In this document: positions 1 through 7,892 of the stretch, in pieces
How positions within the stretch are numbered: the stretch's first letter is position 1
How the letters are laid out: every line of letters begins with the position of its first letter
Assembly (NCBI RefSeq): GCF_008281175.1
Contig: NZ_CP036524.1
Location: 3,224,001-3,288,000, forward strand
DNA from: [Clostridium] hylemonae DSM 15053
GTDB lineage: Bacteria > Bacillota > Clostridia > Lachnospirales > Lachnospiraceae
Reading direction: 5' to 3'
DNA: 64,000 nt
Translations under genes and position numbers: made by a program
Notes under the pieces: model-generated
Seen by the model: only the letters and a program-made list of their open reading frames with translations
What the model was told of the DNA's origin: nothing
The model's database searches: none

Positions 1-333
1 ATTTTCCGTTTTTTCTCCGCGTATGACAGTGATGCCCTCATTGTCGAATGTATAGTTCCATTCCGTCTGGTATTCTCTGTTAAGCTCCACCTGCTTTTTG
101 GCCCTGTGCTTCAGCTGAAGCGGAGTGAATGCGATGAATGCGGCGGCAGCGGCGAGATAAAACAGAAGATACACCGGTGTTATCTTCCCCGTGGCCAGCA
201 GAATAATTCCCATAATGCCCACCGCGGCCCCGAGGACATTTGTCAGGAAACCGGAAAATTTAGAGTATGTATGATATAAAAGGAAATCAAACAATGCCTC
301 TTTTGTCATCTGTACAGTCAGCTTTTCTTCCAT
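1..333 (-). CDS. YcxB-like membrane protein, N-terminal part
   Basis: The reading frame starts with ATG at 333 and runs off the left edge after 111 codons, so only the N-terminal part is present. It begins MEEKLTVQMTKEALFDFLLY. Two hydrophobic stretches at about residues 29-47 and 53-70 look like a membrane hairpin, followed by a basic segment and then YTFDNEGITVIRGEK. The latter fits the start of the YcxB-like domain of small Firmicutes membrane proteins of unknown function. An AAGGAG-type ribosome-binding site precedes the ATG. No function can be assigned beyond the family. It is not obviously part of the sugar operon upstream because a hairpin lies between them. Confidence 0.72.
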   Translation of the reverse strand, partial: MEEKLTVQMTKEALFDFLLYHTYSKFSGFLTNVLGAAVGIMGIILLATGKITPVYLLFYLAAAAAFIAFTPLQLKHRAKKQVELNREYQTEWNYTFDNEGITVIRGEKTEN

Positions 334-351
334 GGTTATGCTCCTTATAAT

Positions 352-403
352 AAAGTCCTCTCATACATTACGAAATCATTGTAACATATTAGAGGACTTT
401 TTT
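352..403. terminator. Hairpin downstream of the permease gene
   Basis: AAAGTCCTCT at 352-361 pairs with AGAGGACTTT at 391-400, with a 29-base loop. On the plus strand the stem is followed by a T run; on the minus strand, the direction of the permease gene, there is no long T run. It separates the permease gene from the YcxB-like gene and may be a weak terminator or may occlude the start region of the latter. Confidence 0.4.
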
Positions 404-428
404 CACTTGCTTATAATGAATTGTTCTA

Positions 429-1478
429 TTACATCTCTGACGGCGCTGCTTCACCTGTAACTTTGTAGTGTGCCCAGCCTTCCGGTGAGTAGATACCTTT
501 CTGCTTCTTCTGCATCATTTTATCGAAGAACGCCACGATGAACGGACAGAGGAACAGTGTAATGATAGATGCCGTAGCGCACTGGGCTGTCGCCATATCT
601 GTGTACTGTGCCATGGTCGGGTCCGCTTCCGCGACCGCCGCCGGTGTCATGGCAGAGTTGAGCGCTGTCGTACCTACCGCGGCTCCCATAGCGTTTCTTT
701 CCTTCTTTGGAAGAAGTAAGTTGAACACGAAGAAGAACACAACTGCCAGCGCTGCTGAGATAAGTCCGAGTACGATACCTGCCGCCCCTGCGGTCACGAT
801 CGTCTTCACATCTGTCTTGGCGCCGATGGATATCGTCATAAAGAAGGTGACGATCGGTTGCGCGGTCGCACATGCTTTGCGGAAGCCAGCGTCCAGGTTA
901 CCCCAGATAAATCCGATCAGGATCGGAACGAGTGTAGCGATCAGAGAATTGATCGGAATAGAGGCAAGTCCTGTCGCTCCAAGTGCAACGAGTGTAAAGA
1001 ACGGTCCGTCGTTCAGTGACAGGATAGAGATCGCTCCCGTATCTGTAGCATTACCAAACTGTGAAGACAGGGATATGTACAGAGATCCGTTGGAATTCGT
1101 GATCGCCGCGATCATTACGAACGGTGTTATGCCAAGGAATCCATCCGGTCCGCAGATCCTTCCTACTGCAAGCCCGAATAATATTCCAAGCAGAAGTTTC
1201 ATACCGGTCAGCGTGACACCTTTATACAAAGGCATGCCTACCTGCTTGATATTGATAGTGGAACCACACACGATGAGGAAGAATCCCATCATCGCCGAGT
1301 TTCCCTCGTAGAACAGCGCCGTTACATATCCTCCTATCTGGAATGCCTGCGGCACGAATGTCGCGATCAATACTGCGATCACAAGCGGTATGATAACAAG
1401 TCCGCCCGGCAGCTTTTTCATCTTGTTCAAAAGGTCAAGGTCTTTCGTTTTCTTTACTTCTGTTGTCTGTTCTCCCAT
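429..1478 (-). CDS. kdgT: 2-keto-3-deoxygluconate permease family transporter
   Basis: The 349-residue protein is almost wholly hydrophobic, with about ten membrane segments, and matches the KdgT family of 2-keto-3-deoxygluconate/proton symporters in length and in stretches such as LKLLLGILFGLAVGRICGPDGFLG-like and ITNSNGSLYISL near residues 125-137. It would import a sugar acid across the cytoplasmic membrane. A GGAGG site lies about 10 bases before the ATG. It is the last gene of a minus-strand unit after PdxA2 and a DUF1537 kinase, with 21 bases between it and the kinase. That context argues for a tetronate such as D-threonate or D-erythronate rather than ketodeoxygluconate; the family call is firm, the substrate is inferred. 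Confidence 0.85.
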   Translation of the reverse strand: MGEQTTEVKKTKDLDLLNKMKKLPGGLVIIPLVIAVLIATFVPQAFQIGGYVTALFYEGNSAMMGFFLIVCGSTINIKQVGMPLYKGVTLTGMKLLLGILFGLAVGRICGPDGFLGITPFVMIAAITNSNGSLYISLSSQFGNATDTGAISILSLNDGPFFTLVALGATGLASIPINSLIATLVPILIGFIWGNLDAGFRKACATAQPIVTFFMTISIGAKTDVKTIVTAGAAGIVLGLISAALAVVFFFVFNLLLPKKERNAMGAAVGTTALNSAMTPAAVAEADPTMAQYTDMATAQCATASIITLFLCPFIVAFFDKMMQKKQKGIYSPEGWAHYKVTGEAAPSEM

Positions 1479-1499
1479 TTTCTCACTTCCTCCAAATTG

Positions 1500-2843
1500 T
1501 TATTTTCTTGCTGATTCACGGAACAGCCGGCTCACAATGTCACAGGCTGTATTATCGTTGCCTGTCAGTCCCCCTTTTCCCACGACAGGGAGTCCGTCAT
1601 AGCTTCCCACCAGGCGTCCGACGTCCGTCTGCGGTATGACATAATCCATTACTTCTATACACTCAACACCAAGCTGGTAACAAACATTGACCATCGTATC
1701 ACCGCCTGTTGTGTAAAGTCCCGCTACTTTCTCTCTGCCGGCCTGCTCAAGCACCTGTGAAATGATCGTGCCGAGTCCCGCGTTGATTCTGTTGGCGCTC
1801 ATACCGCCGGCATAATGTCTCTTGTTATCTTCTTCATCCAGATTCAGCAGCTCTCCGTGCAGCGCTGTCTCAAAGAGGATCGCCCTTGGCTGGGTCTCGG
1901 ATTCCATCAGTTCTACCGCTTTATGTACCGCTTTGAACGCTTCGTCCATGGCCGCGTCGCCGCCTTCAATTAGGGGAAGCGGGTCTACGCTGATGCGGAC
2001 ATGTCTTTTGTCCTCACAGAGTACCTCCATCTGTTTCTTTGTGACTGGTGTCGCGCTGCCTGCCGCGATAAGTACCGTCTTGCCGTTCTCATCAGTCTCA
2101 GGTGGAACATTTGGTTCTTCCTCCTTGATCAGTCCGCGGTGGAAAGCAAGCTTTGACGTAAACGGGCCCGGATCCACTGCCACTACATTCCAGCGAAGTT
2201 CTATACACGCTTTCGCAATTTCTTCTACATCCCCGAGCGTGATCGCATCGACTACTATGACGCCGCATCCTGCGTTTCTTTCTTCTTCCAGCGCTTTCCT
2301 GACCGCCTCTTCTCCTTTTAATACTTTATCAAGCGTCACGAGGCCGACCTTGCGTTTTGTCTGGCCACAGAGCAGCCTTGGTATATAATTTTCCTTAACC
2401 GGGGTGCGCACGTCCTGTGCCACCGGGGTATTGACAAGTGCCACACCGTCGATGACGGAATAACCTCCAACGAGTATTCTTCTCGACTGAGGCATGGCCG
2501 GGACTACAACTGCGACCGCATCTTCTCCGGCGGTATCCAGCATTGCGTCCACTTCGATCCCGACTCCGCCGCGCAGCGTCGTATCGATACGTTTCGTAAA
2601 ATATTTAACTCCCATGCGCTTAAGCGCCTGTGTTCCGGACTTTACTTTTTCGTATGCTTCGTTTGCCGGAAGCGCTCTGCTGTTGCTGCTTATGAGAACT
2701 GCATCCAGCTCATCCAGCCCTTCTGCTTTTTCTGCCGCTTCCTCATTGAAAAATACCGCCGTCCTTGCTTTTGACCTTGCAAGCAGCACACCCGTGGTGG
2801 TTGCCCCGGTCAGATCATCAGCTACCGCACCGATTAAAGGCAT
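1500..2843 (-). CDS. Four-carbon acid sugar kinase (DUF1537 family)
   Basis: This 447-residue protein starts MPLIGAVADDLTGATTTGVL, the typical N-terminal motif of the DUF1537 kinase family, and has the C-terminal nucleotide-binding signature TTGGDTMVNVCYQLG near residues 378-392. Characterised members phosphorylate four-carbon acid sugars (D-threonate, L-threonate, D-erythronate) at O4. The pairing with a PdxA2 homologue directly upstream (32 bases apart) is the known two-step route: tetronate to tetronate 4-phosphate, then oxidation and decarboxylation to dihydroxyacetone phosphate. Start is supported by AGAGGG six bases before ATG. The exact stereoisomer cannot be told from sequence; 3-oxo-isoapionate kinases belong to the same family and remain an alternative. 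Confidence 0.88.
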   Translation of the reverse strand: MPLIGAVADDLTGATTTGVLLARSKARTAVFFNEEAAEKAEGLDELDAVLISSNSRALPANEAYEKVKSGTQALKRMGVKYFTKRIDTTLRGGVGIEVDAMLDTAGEDAVAVVVPAMPQSRRILVGGYSVIDGVALVNTPVAQDVRTPVKENYIPRLLCGQTKRKVGLVTLDKVLKGEEAVRKALEEERNAGCGVIVVDAITLGDVEEIAKACIELRWNVVAVDPGPFTSKLAFHRGLIKEEEPNVPPETDENGKTVLIAAGSATPVTKKQMEVLCEDKRHVRISVDPLPLIEGGDAAMDEAFKAVHKAVELMESETQPRAILFETALHGELLNLDEEDNKRHYAGGMSANRINAGLGTIISQVLEQAGREKVAGLYTTGGDTMVNVCYQLGVECIEVMDYVIPQTDVGRLVGSYDGLPVVGKGGLTGNDNTACDIVSRLFRESARK

Positions 2844-2875
2844 CTTTATCCCTCTCTTTCTATAAACACAGTCTC

Positions 2876-3895
2876 TTAGTTTTCTTCTCTTTCATGCTGT
2901 TTTGCAGCATACTCGGCAACTACTTTCGTAGATTCGATAAGACTTATGGAACCTGCGATGCCTTTACCTGCGATGTCGAACGCTGTGCCATGGTCTACGG
3001 AACTTCTTATGAAAGGAAGGCCGAAGGTGAGTGTCACGGATTTTTCAAAATCCAGTGTCTTGCAGGCAATGTGCCCCTGATCGTGATAGAGAGAAAGGAT
3101 AGCGTCAAACTTTCCTGACTTTCCGATATTGAATACAGAATCTGCCGGACAAGGCCCTACCGCGTTGATTCCTTTTTCCTTCGCCGCCTCTACCGCCGGT
3201 CCGATGTCTGTCAGTTCTTCAGTCCCGAACAGACCGTTGTCTCCGTTGTGCGGATTTAATCCCGCAACCGCGATAAGCGGATTCTCGATTCCTACTTTGC
3301 GGAGCTCTTTATCGATATTGATAACATTTTCCAGGATCACGTCTTTGGTCGCATAGTGGCATGCGTCCACAAGGGACATGTGACGGCTGACGAAAAATAC
3401 TCTCAGTTTGTGGCAGGAGAACATCGTCAGTGCATACGGGGAGTTTGTCGCGTTCTGGTAAATCTCTGTGTGCCCCGGTTCTTTTACGCCAACGAGTTTG
3501 ATTGCACCTTTGTGGATCGGTGATGTGGACACTGCATCGATCTTCCCGGCCAGCCCAAGCTCAATGGACTTCATGATCCAGTCGATCGCCATCTGGCCTG
3601 CCAGCTTCTGCTCTTTTCCCCATTCAATGGAATCCGTGTCATAATCGCCGGTCTCCATTATATCTACAACGCCGTATTCGTACTTTGCCTCGGAAGGATC
3701 TGAGATCAAATTGTACTGAAGCTCCTTGCCAAGCACTTTGGCCGCTTTCTCCATGATCGCCCTGCTTCCGATCACAAATGGCTTGCAGCACTCGTGGATC
3801 TCTTTGCTCAGCATCGTGCCTACTACTATCTCCGGTCCGATACCTGCCGGGTCCCCCATGGTAATTGCTGTCACTGGTTTGAATTGCTCGCTCAT
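2876..3895 (-). CDS. pdxA2: 4-phospho-D-threonate/erythronate dehydrogenase, PdxA2 type
   Basis: A PdxA-family NAD-dependent dehydrogenase of 339 residues. It shows ITMGDPAGIGPEIV at the N-terminus and metal-binding histidines in SPIHKGAIK, GLNPHNGDNG and LYHDQGHIACK. Vitamin B6 PdxA and catabolic PdxA2 are related; coupling to a DUF1537 kinase and a sugar-acid permease favours PdxA2, which oxidises 4-phosphotetronate to a 3-keto acid that decarboxylates to DHAP. The frame opens at 3904, but there AGGA abuts the ATG; the ATG at 3895 (MSEQFKPVTAITMG) has AAAGGA nine bases upstream and is preferred. First gene of the minus-strand unit, directly downstream of TTTCGTTT boxes. Confidence 0.86.
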   Translation of the reverse strand: MSEQFKPVTAITMGDPAGIGPEIVVGTMLSKEIHECCKPFVIGSRAIMEKAAKVLGKELQYNLISDPSEAKYEYGVVDIMETGDYDTDSIEWGKEQKLAGQMAIDWIMKSIELGLAGKIDAVSTSPIHKGAIKLVGVKEPGHTEIYQNATNSPYALTMFSCHKLRVFFVSRHMSLVDACHYATKDVILENVINIDKELRKVGIENPLIAVAGLNPHNGDNGLFGTEELTDIGPAVEAAKEKGINAVGPCPADSVFNIGKSGKFDAILSLYHDQGHIACKTLDFEKSVTLTFGLPFIRSSVDHGTAFDIAGKGIAGSISLIESTKVVAEYAAKQHEREEN

Positions 3896-3906
3896 TTTCT
3901 TCATTC

Positions 3907-4104
3907 CTTTCGTTTACTTTCGTTTATGTTTTTGTTTTGTTTTTCGTTTTTCTTTCTTTATGACTTCATATTACATTCGTTTCTTTTGATATGCAACCGT
4001 TTTTTGTAATTTCAGTACATTTACATATTTTCAACAATACTGTTTTGTGCATTTTAACCCGGATTTTTATATATGTTTTTCGTTTGCTTTCGTTTTTTCG
4101 TTTT
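3907..4104. promoter_or_regulatory. Repeated TTTCGTTT boxes between pdxA2 and the TIM gene
   Basis: The 311-base divergent region holds seven copies of a CTTTCGTTT-like box, all in the same orientation: at 3907-3916 and 3917-3926 (exact tandem, 10-bp period), 3941-3950, 3974-3983, 4077-4086, 4087-4096 and 4095-4104. Helically phased tandem boxes of this kind resemble operators of DeoR-family sugar repressors. One cluster lies just upstream of the pdxA2 ribosome-binding site, the other 20-50 bp upstream of the -35 of the divergent TIM promoter. The regulator identity is inferred; no regulator gene sits next to this operon, and the nearest DeoR gene is at 16940. Confidence 0.55.
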
Positions 4105-4127
4105 GTTAATTATTTCACGGTTTAAAG

Positions 4128-4156
4128 TTGCGTTTTCACGTATTATCATATATAAT
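4128..4156 (+). promoter_or_regulatory. Promoter of the TIM-family gene
   Basis: TTGCGT at 4128-4133 and TATAAT at 4151-4156 with a 17-base spacer match a housekeeping sigma-70/sigma-A promoter. The expected start near 4163 gives a leader of about 45 bases ending in AAGGAGG before the ATG at 4207. Confidence 0.7.
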
Positions 4157-4206
4157 AGACTCAGATTACAGATCAGTTTACATCAGATTCGCACAAGGAG
4201 GCAGTC

Positions 4207-4989
4207 ATGCAGAAAAAATTATATTTTGGAAGTAACTTAAAGATGTACAAGAATATTCACGATACCGTGGAGTACCTTCAAGATCTCGTAGCGTACACAA
4301 AGGATATCAGCCGTGATGAAATCGAGCTTTTCATTATCCCTTCCTACACGACGCTGGAAAGCGCCACAAAAAATGTGGACCGTACATACGTAAAACTCGG
4401 GGCACAGAATATGTGCTGGGAAGATGAGGGGCAGTTTACCGGAGAGATCTCTCCTCTCATGCTGAAAGAACTCGGGCTTGACCTCGTCATGATCGGACAT
4501 TCCGAGAGAAGACACGTGTTCGGCGAAACAGATATGGAAGAAAATAAAAAAGTAAAAGCAGCGCTTGACCACGGATTTACAACTCTGCTCTGCATCGGCG
4601 AGACCGCAGAGGAAAAAAATTACGGCATCAGCGCGGAAGTGCTCCGCACGCAGCTCAAAGTCGGATTTCACGATGTACCCAAAACACAGATTCCGAATAT
4701 CTGGGTCGCATATGAGCCAGTGTGGTCCATCGGAGTCAACGGTACACCGGCAACGGCAGACTATGCGGAAGAAATGCACAAGGTGATCAAGCAGACACTG
4801 CTGGAGATCTTCGGCAGCGCCGGAGCAGACATCCCCGTATTGTACGGCGGCAGCGTCAATCCAGGCAACGCGAACGACCTCATCGTACAGCCGTCCATCG
4901 ACGGACTGTTCACAGGCAGAGCCGCCTGGCAGGCAGATAAGTTCGATAAACTGATCCGCGATGCAAAAAAGACATTTGAGTCATTGTAA
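4207..4989 (+). CDS. Triose-phosphate isomerase family protein
   Basis: A 260-residue TIM with all catalytic residues: N10 and K12 in GSNLKMYK, H98 in MIGHSERRHVF and E170 in YEPVWSIG. The phosphate loop GTPAT and YGGSVNPGNA are present. It differs from housekeeping TIM in loop sequences (SNLK instead of NWK, YEPVWSIGVNG), as do TIM paralogues that isomerise tetrulose phosphates (EryH/LerI type). It is transcribed divergently from the tetronate operon, whose end product is DHAP. Two readings are possible: a dedicated DHAP to glyceraldehyde 3-phosphate isomerase, or a tetrulose-phosphate isomerase serving the DhaK-type kinases nearby. It is not in a glycolytic cluster, so it is probably not the housekeeping enzyme. 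Confidence 0.87.
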   Translation: MQKKLYFGSNLKMYKNIHDTVEYLQDLVAYTKDISRDEIELFIIPSYTTLESATKNVDRTYVKLGAQNMCWEDEGQFTGEISPLMLKELGLDLVMIGHSERRHVFGETDMEENKKVKAALDHGFTTLLCIGETAEEKNYGISAEVLRTQLKVGFHDVPKTQIPNIWVAYEPVWSIGVNGTPATADYAEEMHKVIKQTLLEIFGSAGADIPVLYGGSVNPGNANDLIVQPSIDGLFTGRAAWQADKFDKLIRDAKKTFESL

Positions 4990-4990
4990 A

Positions 4991-5048
4991 GGGACACGTT
5001 AAAACGAATTGGGGACGGGGGAAATCTAGATTTCCCCCGTCCCCAATT
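4991..5048 (+). repeat. Palindromic repeat, copy 1
   Basis: A perfect 42-bp palindrome spans 5007-5048 (AATTGGGGACGGGGGAAAT, centre CTAG, then its complement). It is preceded on the left by GGGACACGTTAAAACG (4991-5006). The same palindrome recurs at 5941, 35370 and 57990. It lies between the convergent TIM and response-regulator genes and could act as a bidirectional terminator. Sequence type resembles REP/MITE-like elements with GGGGAC cores; no transposase is encoded in the window. Confidence 0.85.
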
Positions 5049-5058
5049 TTACTCAATT

Positions 5059-5898
5059 TTACATTTCGTATAATTCGATCATATTATTGACTCTGTTTTT
5101 TATAACAGAAGGGTCAAATGGTTTATGTATGATCTCACAGATACCCAGGTCCTTGATACGCTGCATTTTAACCGCGGAGTTCTCGGCGGTGATGGCGATT
5201 ACCGGTATATTTTCCAGCAGGCTCCGGCTTCTGGCTTCCTTCATCATTTCAATCCCGTCCATGACAGGCATTATAACATCCAAAAGAACTGCCGCTATTT
5301 CATCCCCGCGGGAGTCAAGGTGCTCCAGCGCTTCCTGCCCGTCTGCCGCCTCCAGGATCCCGAACTCGCCGCGCAGCACTTCCTTTAATATGACACGGTT
5401 CATCTCCGCATCATCCACGAGGAGCACAAGGCCCCGCTCCTTCTGCCGCGTCGGCTGTGGCCGGCCGGCCCGTTTTCTCTTCTGGTTCTCCGTCAGTCTG
5501 ATCAGCTGGTCTACCCGGTTTGTAACAAGATAGGGATCAAACGGTTTTGCAATCACATCACAGACGCCATATTCTATCCCTTTTAAAATATTTTCCTTAT
5601 AAGTCTCTGCCGTTACAAATATAATGGGTATATCTTTATACTCGTGTATCTGCTTTACCCGCTCCAGGAATGCAAAGCCGTCCATGACAGGCATTATGAT
5701 GTCCAGCATTATAAGCGCTATATTCCTATACTCTTTTTCCAGTATCCCGAGCGCCTCAAGCCCGTTCTCTGCCTCGAGTATATGATGATCATTTCCCAGG
5801 ATCACCGAGAGAAGCTGACGGTTCATCCCCATGTCTTCCACTATCAAAATTGTCTTTTTATTTATATTGTCCACATTATCCACATCCTGTCCCTCCAT
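5059..5898 (-). CDS. Response regulator made of two receiver domains
   Basis: 279 residues consisting of two REC domains and nothing else. REC1 (about 15-135) has VEDMGMNR, phosphoacceptor context MLDIIMPVMDG and KPFDP; REC2 (about 156-275) has VDDAEMNR, LLDVIMPVMDG, an AITAEN switch threonine and KPFDP. A charged linker rich in K/R/Q (about 136-155) joins them. There is no DNA-binding, GGDEF or HD domain, so it likely acts by phosphotransfer or protein binding. No cognate kinase is adjacent; the only hybrid kinase in the window is at 52083. Palindrome copies 1 and 2 flank it in inverted orientation. A GTG six codons in (5883) has a better-spaced GGAGGG site than the first ATG, so the start is uncertain. 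Confidence 0.85.
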   Translation of the reverse strand: MEGQDVDNVDNINKKTILIVEDMGMNRQLLSVILGNDHHILEAENGLEALGILEKEYRNIALIMLDIIMPVMDGFAFLERVKQIHEYKDIPIIFVTAETYKENILKGIEYGVCDVIAKPFDPYLVTNRVDQLIRLTENQKRKRAGRPQPTRQKERGLVLLVDDAEMNRVILKEVLRGEFGILEAADGQEALEHLDSRGDEIAAVLLDVIMPVMDGIEMMKEARSRSLLENIPVIAITAENSAVKMQRIKDLGICEIIHKPFDPSVIKNRVNNMIELYEM

Positions 5899-5940
5899 AT
5901 TTCTCTTCTATTATAAACTATCTGGAAGGATTTACAAGTG

Positions 5941-6000
5941 AATTGGGGACGGGGGAAATTTAAATTTCCCCCGTCCCCAATTCGGTTTTAACGTGTCCCC
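5941..6000 (-). repeat. Palindromic repeat, copy 2
   Basis: A perfect 42-bp palindrome at 5941-5982 with centre TTAA, followed on the right by CGGTTTTAACGTGTCCCC. That right flank is the complement of the left flank of copy 1, so the two copies are inverted around the response-regulator gene. It lies 20 bases beyond the stop codon of the fused DhaK-DhaL gene and may terminate it. Confidence 0.85.
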
Positions 6001-6002
6001 TT

Positions 6003-7748
6003 TTATCCTTCTATGAATTCTCTCATGCCCTGGAAGATGAGCCATACGGATGTGGCTCCTGCATCCTGGTATCCGATGGCGCGTTCCATCAGTGATTTTG
6101 CACGTCCGAATTTGGCCACATAGTTCTTCGTATCTTCCACGCCCTGTCTTGCGGCTTCTTCCGCAGCCTTCGTCATCTCGAGCAGGCCTTTGCCGCTGTT
6201 GGCTTCCATTGCCTCCACGGCAGGCGCCAGGGCGTCTACCATTGTCTTGTCGCCGACTTCCGCTTTGCCCCGCTCTTTTATTGCTGCCAGGCTCTTTCGT
6301 TCCATCTTCGCCAGTTCTCCGGCCGTGATGGATGCCGCCGGCTCTGTGTCCCTGGCGCCTGCCAGATACAGGCTTCCGAAGATAACTCCGGAGGCGCCGC
6401 CCATGGACAGCAGCATCGCCTTCCCGGCCGCCTCAAAGATGGCGTATACGTTCTCCTCGCCTTTCATCCTGAGCAGTTTCGCCCTGGCCTTCTTCATGCC
6501 CCCTGCCATTCCGATGCCGTGGTCGCCGTCTCCGATGGCGCTGTCGATCTCCGTCAGATACGGCTTCTTTGCGATCACTTTGTCCGCTATGTATATGAGC
6601 ATCTCTCTCGCATCTTCAGCCGTAAGCTCAGTGATCGTCCCTTTCTTCGTCCTCGAAAGCACCGGCTCTTCTTCGTCCCCGGCCTCATCCCCGGTATCCT
6701 CCGGCTCTGCTTCTGCCTCTTCGTCCTCCGCCTCGTACGCGCTCCCGGTCAGCTCTCCCTTGGCATAGTACGGACTGTAACAAGGCATATCGTAGTATTT
6801 CTTAAGCTCTTCATCGAGCCGGAACAGCGTAATGGAAAATCCGCCCATCTCCTGGCTCGTACAATAGTGGTTCAAGTCCGTATCATATACTTTGACGCCG
6901 TCCTTATCGAGAAGCTCCTTCACCTTACGGAATACGATCGCAAGCTCGGTTATCGTCGTGGAGCCAAGTCCGTTTATGAGCACACAGACCTCCTCCCCTT
7001 CCCCGAGTCCTGTATCTTCCTTGATCTGCTCATACATCTTCTCAGCCAGTACGTCCGCAGGCTCCCATTTCGTCCTGAGTACGCCTCTCTCCCCGTGCAG
7101 TCCCATCCCGTATTCGATCTCCTCTTCGCCGAGTTCAAATATAGGCTTATCCACACCGGGAAGCTGAGCCGGGGCGGTGGCCACTCCTATGGTGTTCGTA
7201 TTGTCACGCGCTTTCTCTGCGATCCTTGTCACTTCCTCCAGGTCAAGCCCCGCATCGCACGCAGCTCCCGCGGTCTTTACGACAAACACATCCCCCGCGA
7301 TCCCACGCCGGTCTGATATTCTGTCCCTGGGCGCGCTTGCCACATCGTCCCACACACGGACGTGCGCCGTCCTGATCCCGTCGTCATTCAGAAATTCTTC
7401 TCCCATGTCAAAGTTCAGATTGTCTCCCGCATAGCAGCCGTATACGAACAGAACCCCCTTGCCATTATCCACCGCCTTTGCCGTCTCATATATAGTGTTC
7501 GGGTCCGGAGACGCAAATATATTGCCGCAGGCGGCCGCATCCGCCAGTCCCTTACCGACAAATCCCGAAAACATAGGCTCGTGTCCGCTCCCGCCGCCGA
7601 TGACAAGGGCCACCTTGTCCTTTCTCCTCTGCTTTAAGATGACACCGTTCACCTCAGGATGCTTTCTGTAATATCTGCTGTAAGCGCTGACATACCCTTC
7701 CATCATCTCCTGTACTACATTGTCCGCATCATTGATAATCTTTCTCAT
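6003..7748 (-). CDS. Single-chain dihydroxyacetone-type kinase (DhaK-DhaL fusion)
   Basis: 581 residues: DhaK domain (1-330), an acidic linker rich in E/D (about 345-370) and a DhaL domain (about 385-581). DhaK keeps the substrate residues at canonical positions: H56 in GGSGHEP, D109 in YAGDN and H218 in GMGLHGE, which binds the ketose covalently. DhaL has IGDGDHGIGMAGG, whose aspartates hold Mg-ATP. Such fusions are ATP-dependent and phosphorylate dihydroxyacetone, glyceraldehyde or tetruloses (erythrulose kinases). It has its own upstream region with a palindrome and two -10 elements, after the dehydrogenase operon in the same direction. A close paralogue is at 58069. True substrate is open; a tetrulose is plausible given the TIM-like neighbour. 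Confidence 0.9.
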   Translation of the reverse strand: MRKIINDADNVVQEMMEGYVSAYSRYYRKHPEVNGVILKQRRKDKVALVIGGGSGHEPMFSGFVGKGLADAAACGNIFASPDPNTIYETAKAVDNGKGVLFVYGCYAGDNLNFDMGEEFLNDDGIRTAHVRVWDDVASAPRDRISDRRGIAGDVFVVKTAGAACDAGLDLEEVTRIAEKARDNTNTIGVATAPAQLPGVDKPIFELGEEEIEYGMGLHGERGVLRTKWEPADVLAEKMYEQIKEDTGLGEGEEVCVLINGLGSTTITELAIVFRKVKELLDKDGVKVYDTDLNHYCTSQEMGGFSITLFRLDEELKKYYDMPCYSPYYAKGELTGSAYEAEDEEAEAEPEDTGDEAGDEEEPVLSRTKKGTITELTAEDAREMLIYIADKVIAKKPYLTEIDSAIGDGDHGIGMAGGMKKARAKLLRMKGEENVYAIFEAAGKAMLLSMGGASGVIFGSLYLAGARDTEPAASITAGELAKMERKSLAAIKERGKAEVGDKTMVDALAPAVEAMEANSGKGLLEMTKAAEEAARQGVEDTKNYVAKFGRAKSLMERAIGYQDAGATSVWLIFQGMREFIEG

Positions 7749-7780
7749 CGTTCAACCTCTTTTCTGTCCATATTTTATAC

Positions 7781-7862
7781 TCATTATATCATGAGCACAG
7801 CTCATGATTATTGTACATTCGCCAAATGCTTCGCGCCTGGCTCATTGTGTTCATTATATCAT
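7781..7862 (-). promoter_or_regulatory. Promoter/operator region of the fused kinase gene
   Basis: The motif TCATTATATCAT occurs twice, at 7781-7792 and 7851-7862, exactly 70 bp apart; on the minus strand each contains TATAAT. Between them is a perfect inverted repeat, ATCATGAGC (7788-7796), ACA, GCTCATGAT (7800-7808), overlapping the nearer -10. The distal -10 has TTACGC 17 bases upstream as a weak -35. This looks like a regulated promoter with an operator, separate from the dehydrogenase operon. Confidence 0.5.
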
Positions 7863-7892
7863 ACGAAATAAACCTGCGTAATCATCCCTGTA

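Noticed and set aside
538-1311. 257-codon plus-strand frame inside the permease gene
   Set aside because: It is antisense to a clear membrane transporter; its sequence is low-complexity with no family pattern or ribosome-binding site.
2876-3895. Pyridoxal-phosphate biosynthesis PdxA
   Set aside because: Coupling to a DUF1537 kinase and sugar-acid permease points to the catabolic PdxA2 branch; no other vitamin B6 genes are nearby.
4207-4989. Housekeeping glycolytic triose-phosphate isomerase
   Set aside because: It stands alone beside a tetronate operon with DeoR-like boxes and differs in loop sequences; no gapA, pgk or gpm neighbours are present.
5007-5048. Insertion sequence terminal inverted repeat
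   Set aside because: No transposase gene lies between or beside any copies, and the gene enclosed by copies 1 and 2 is a response regulator.
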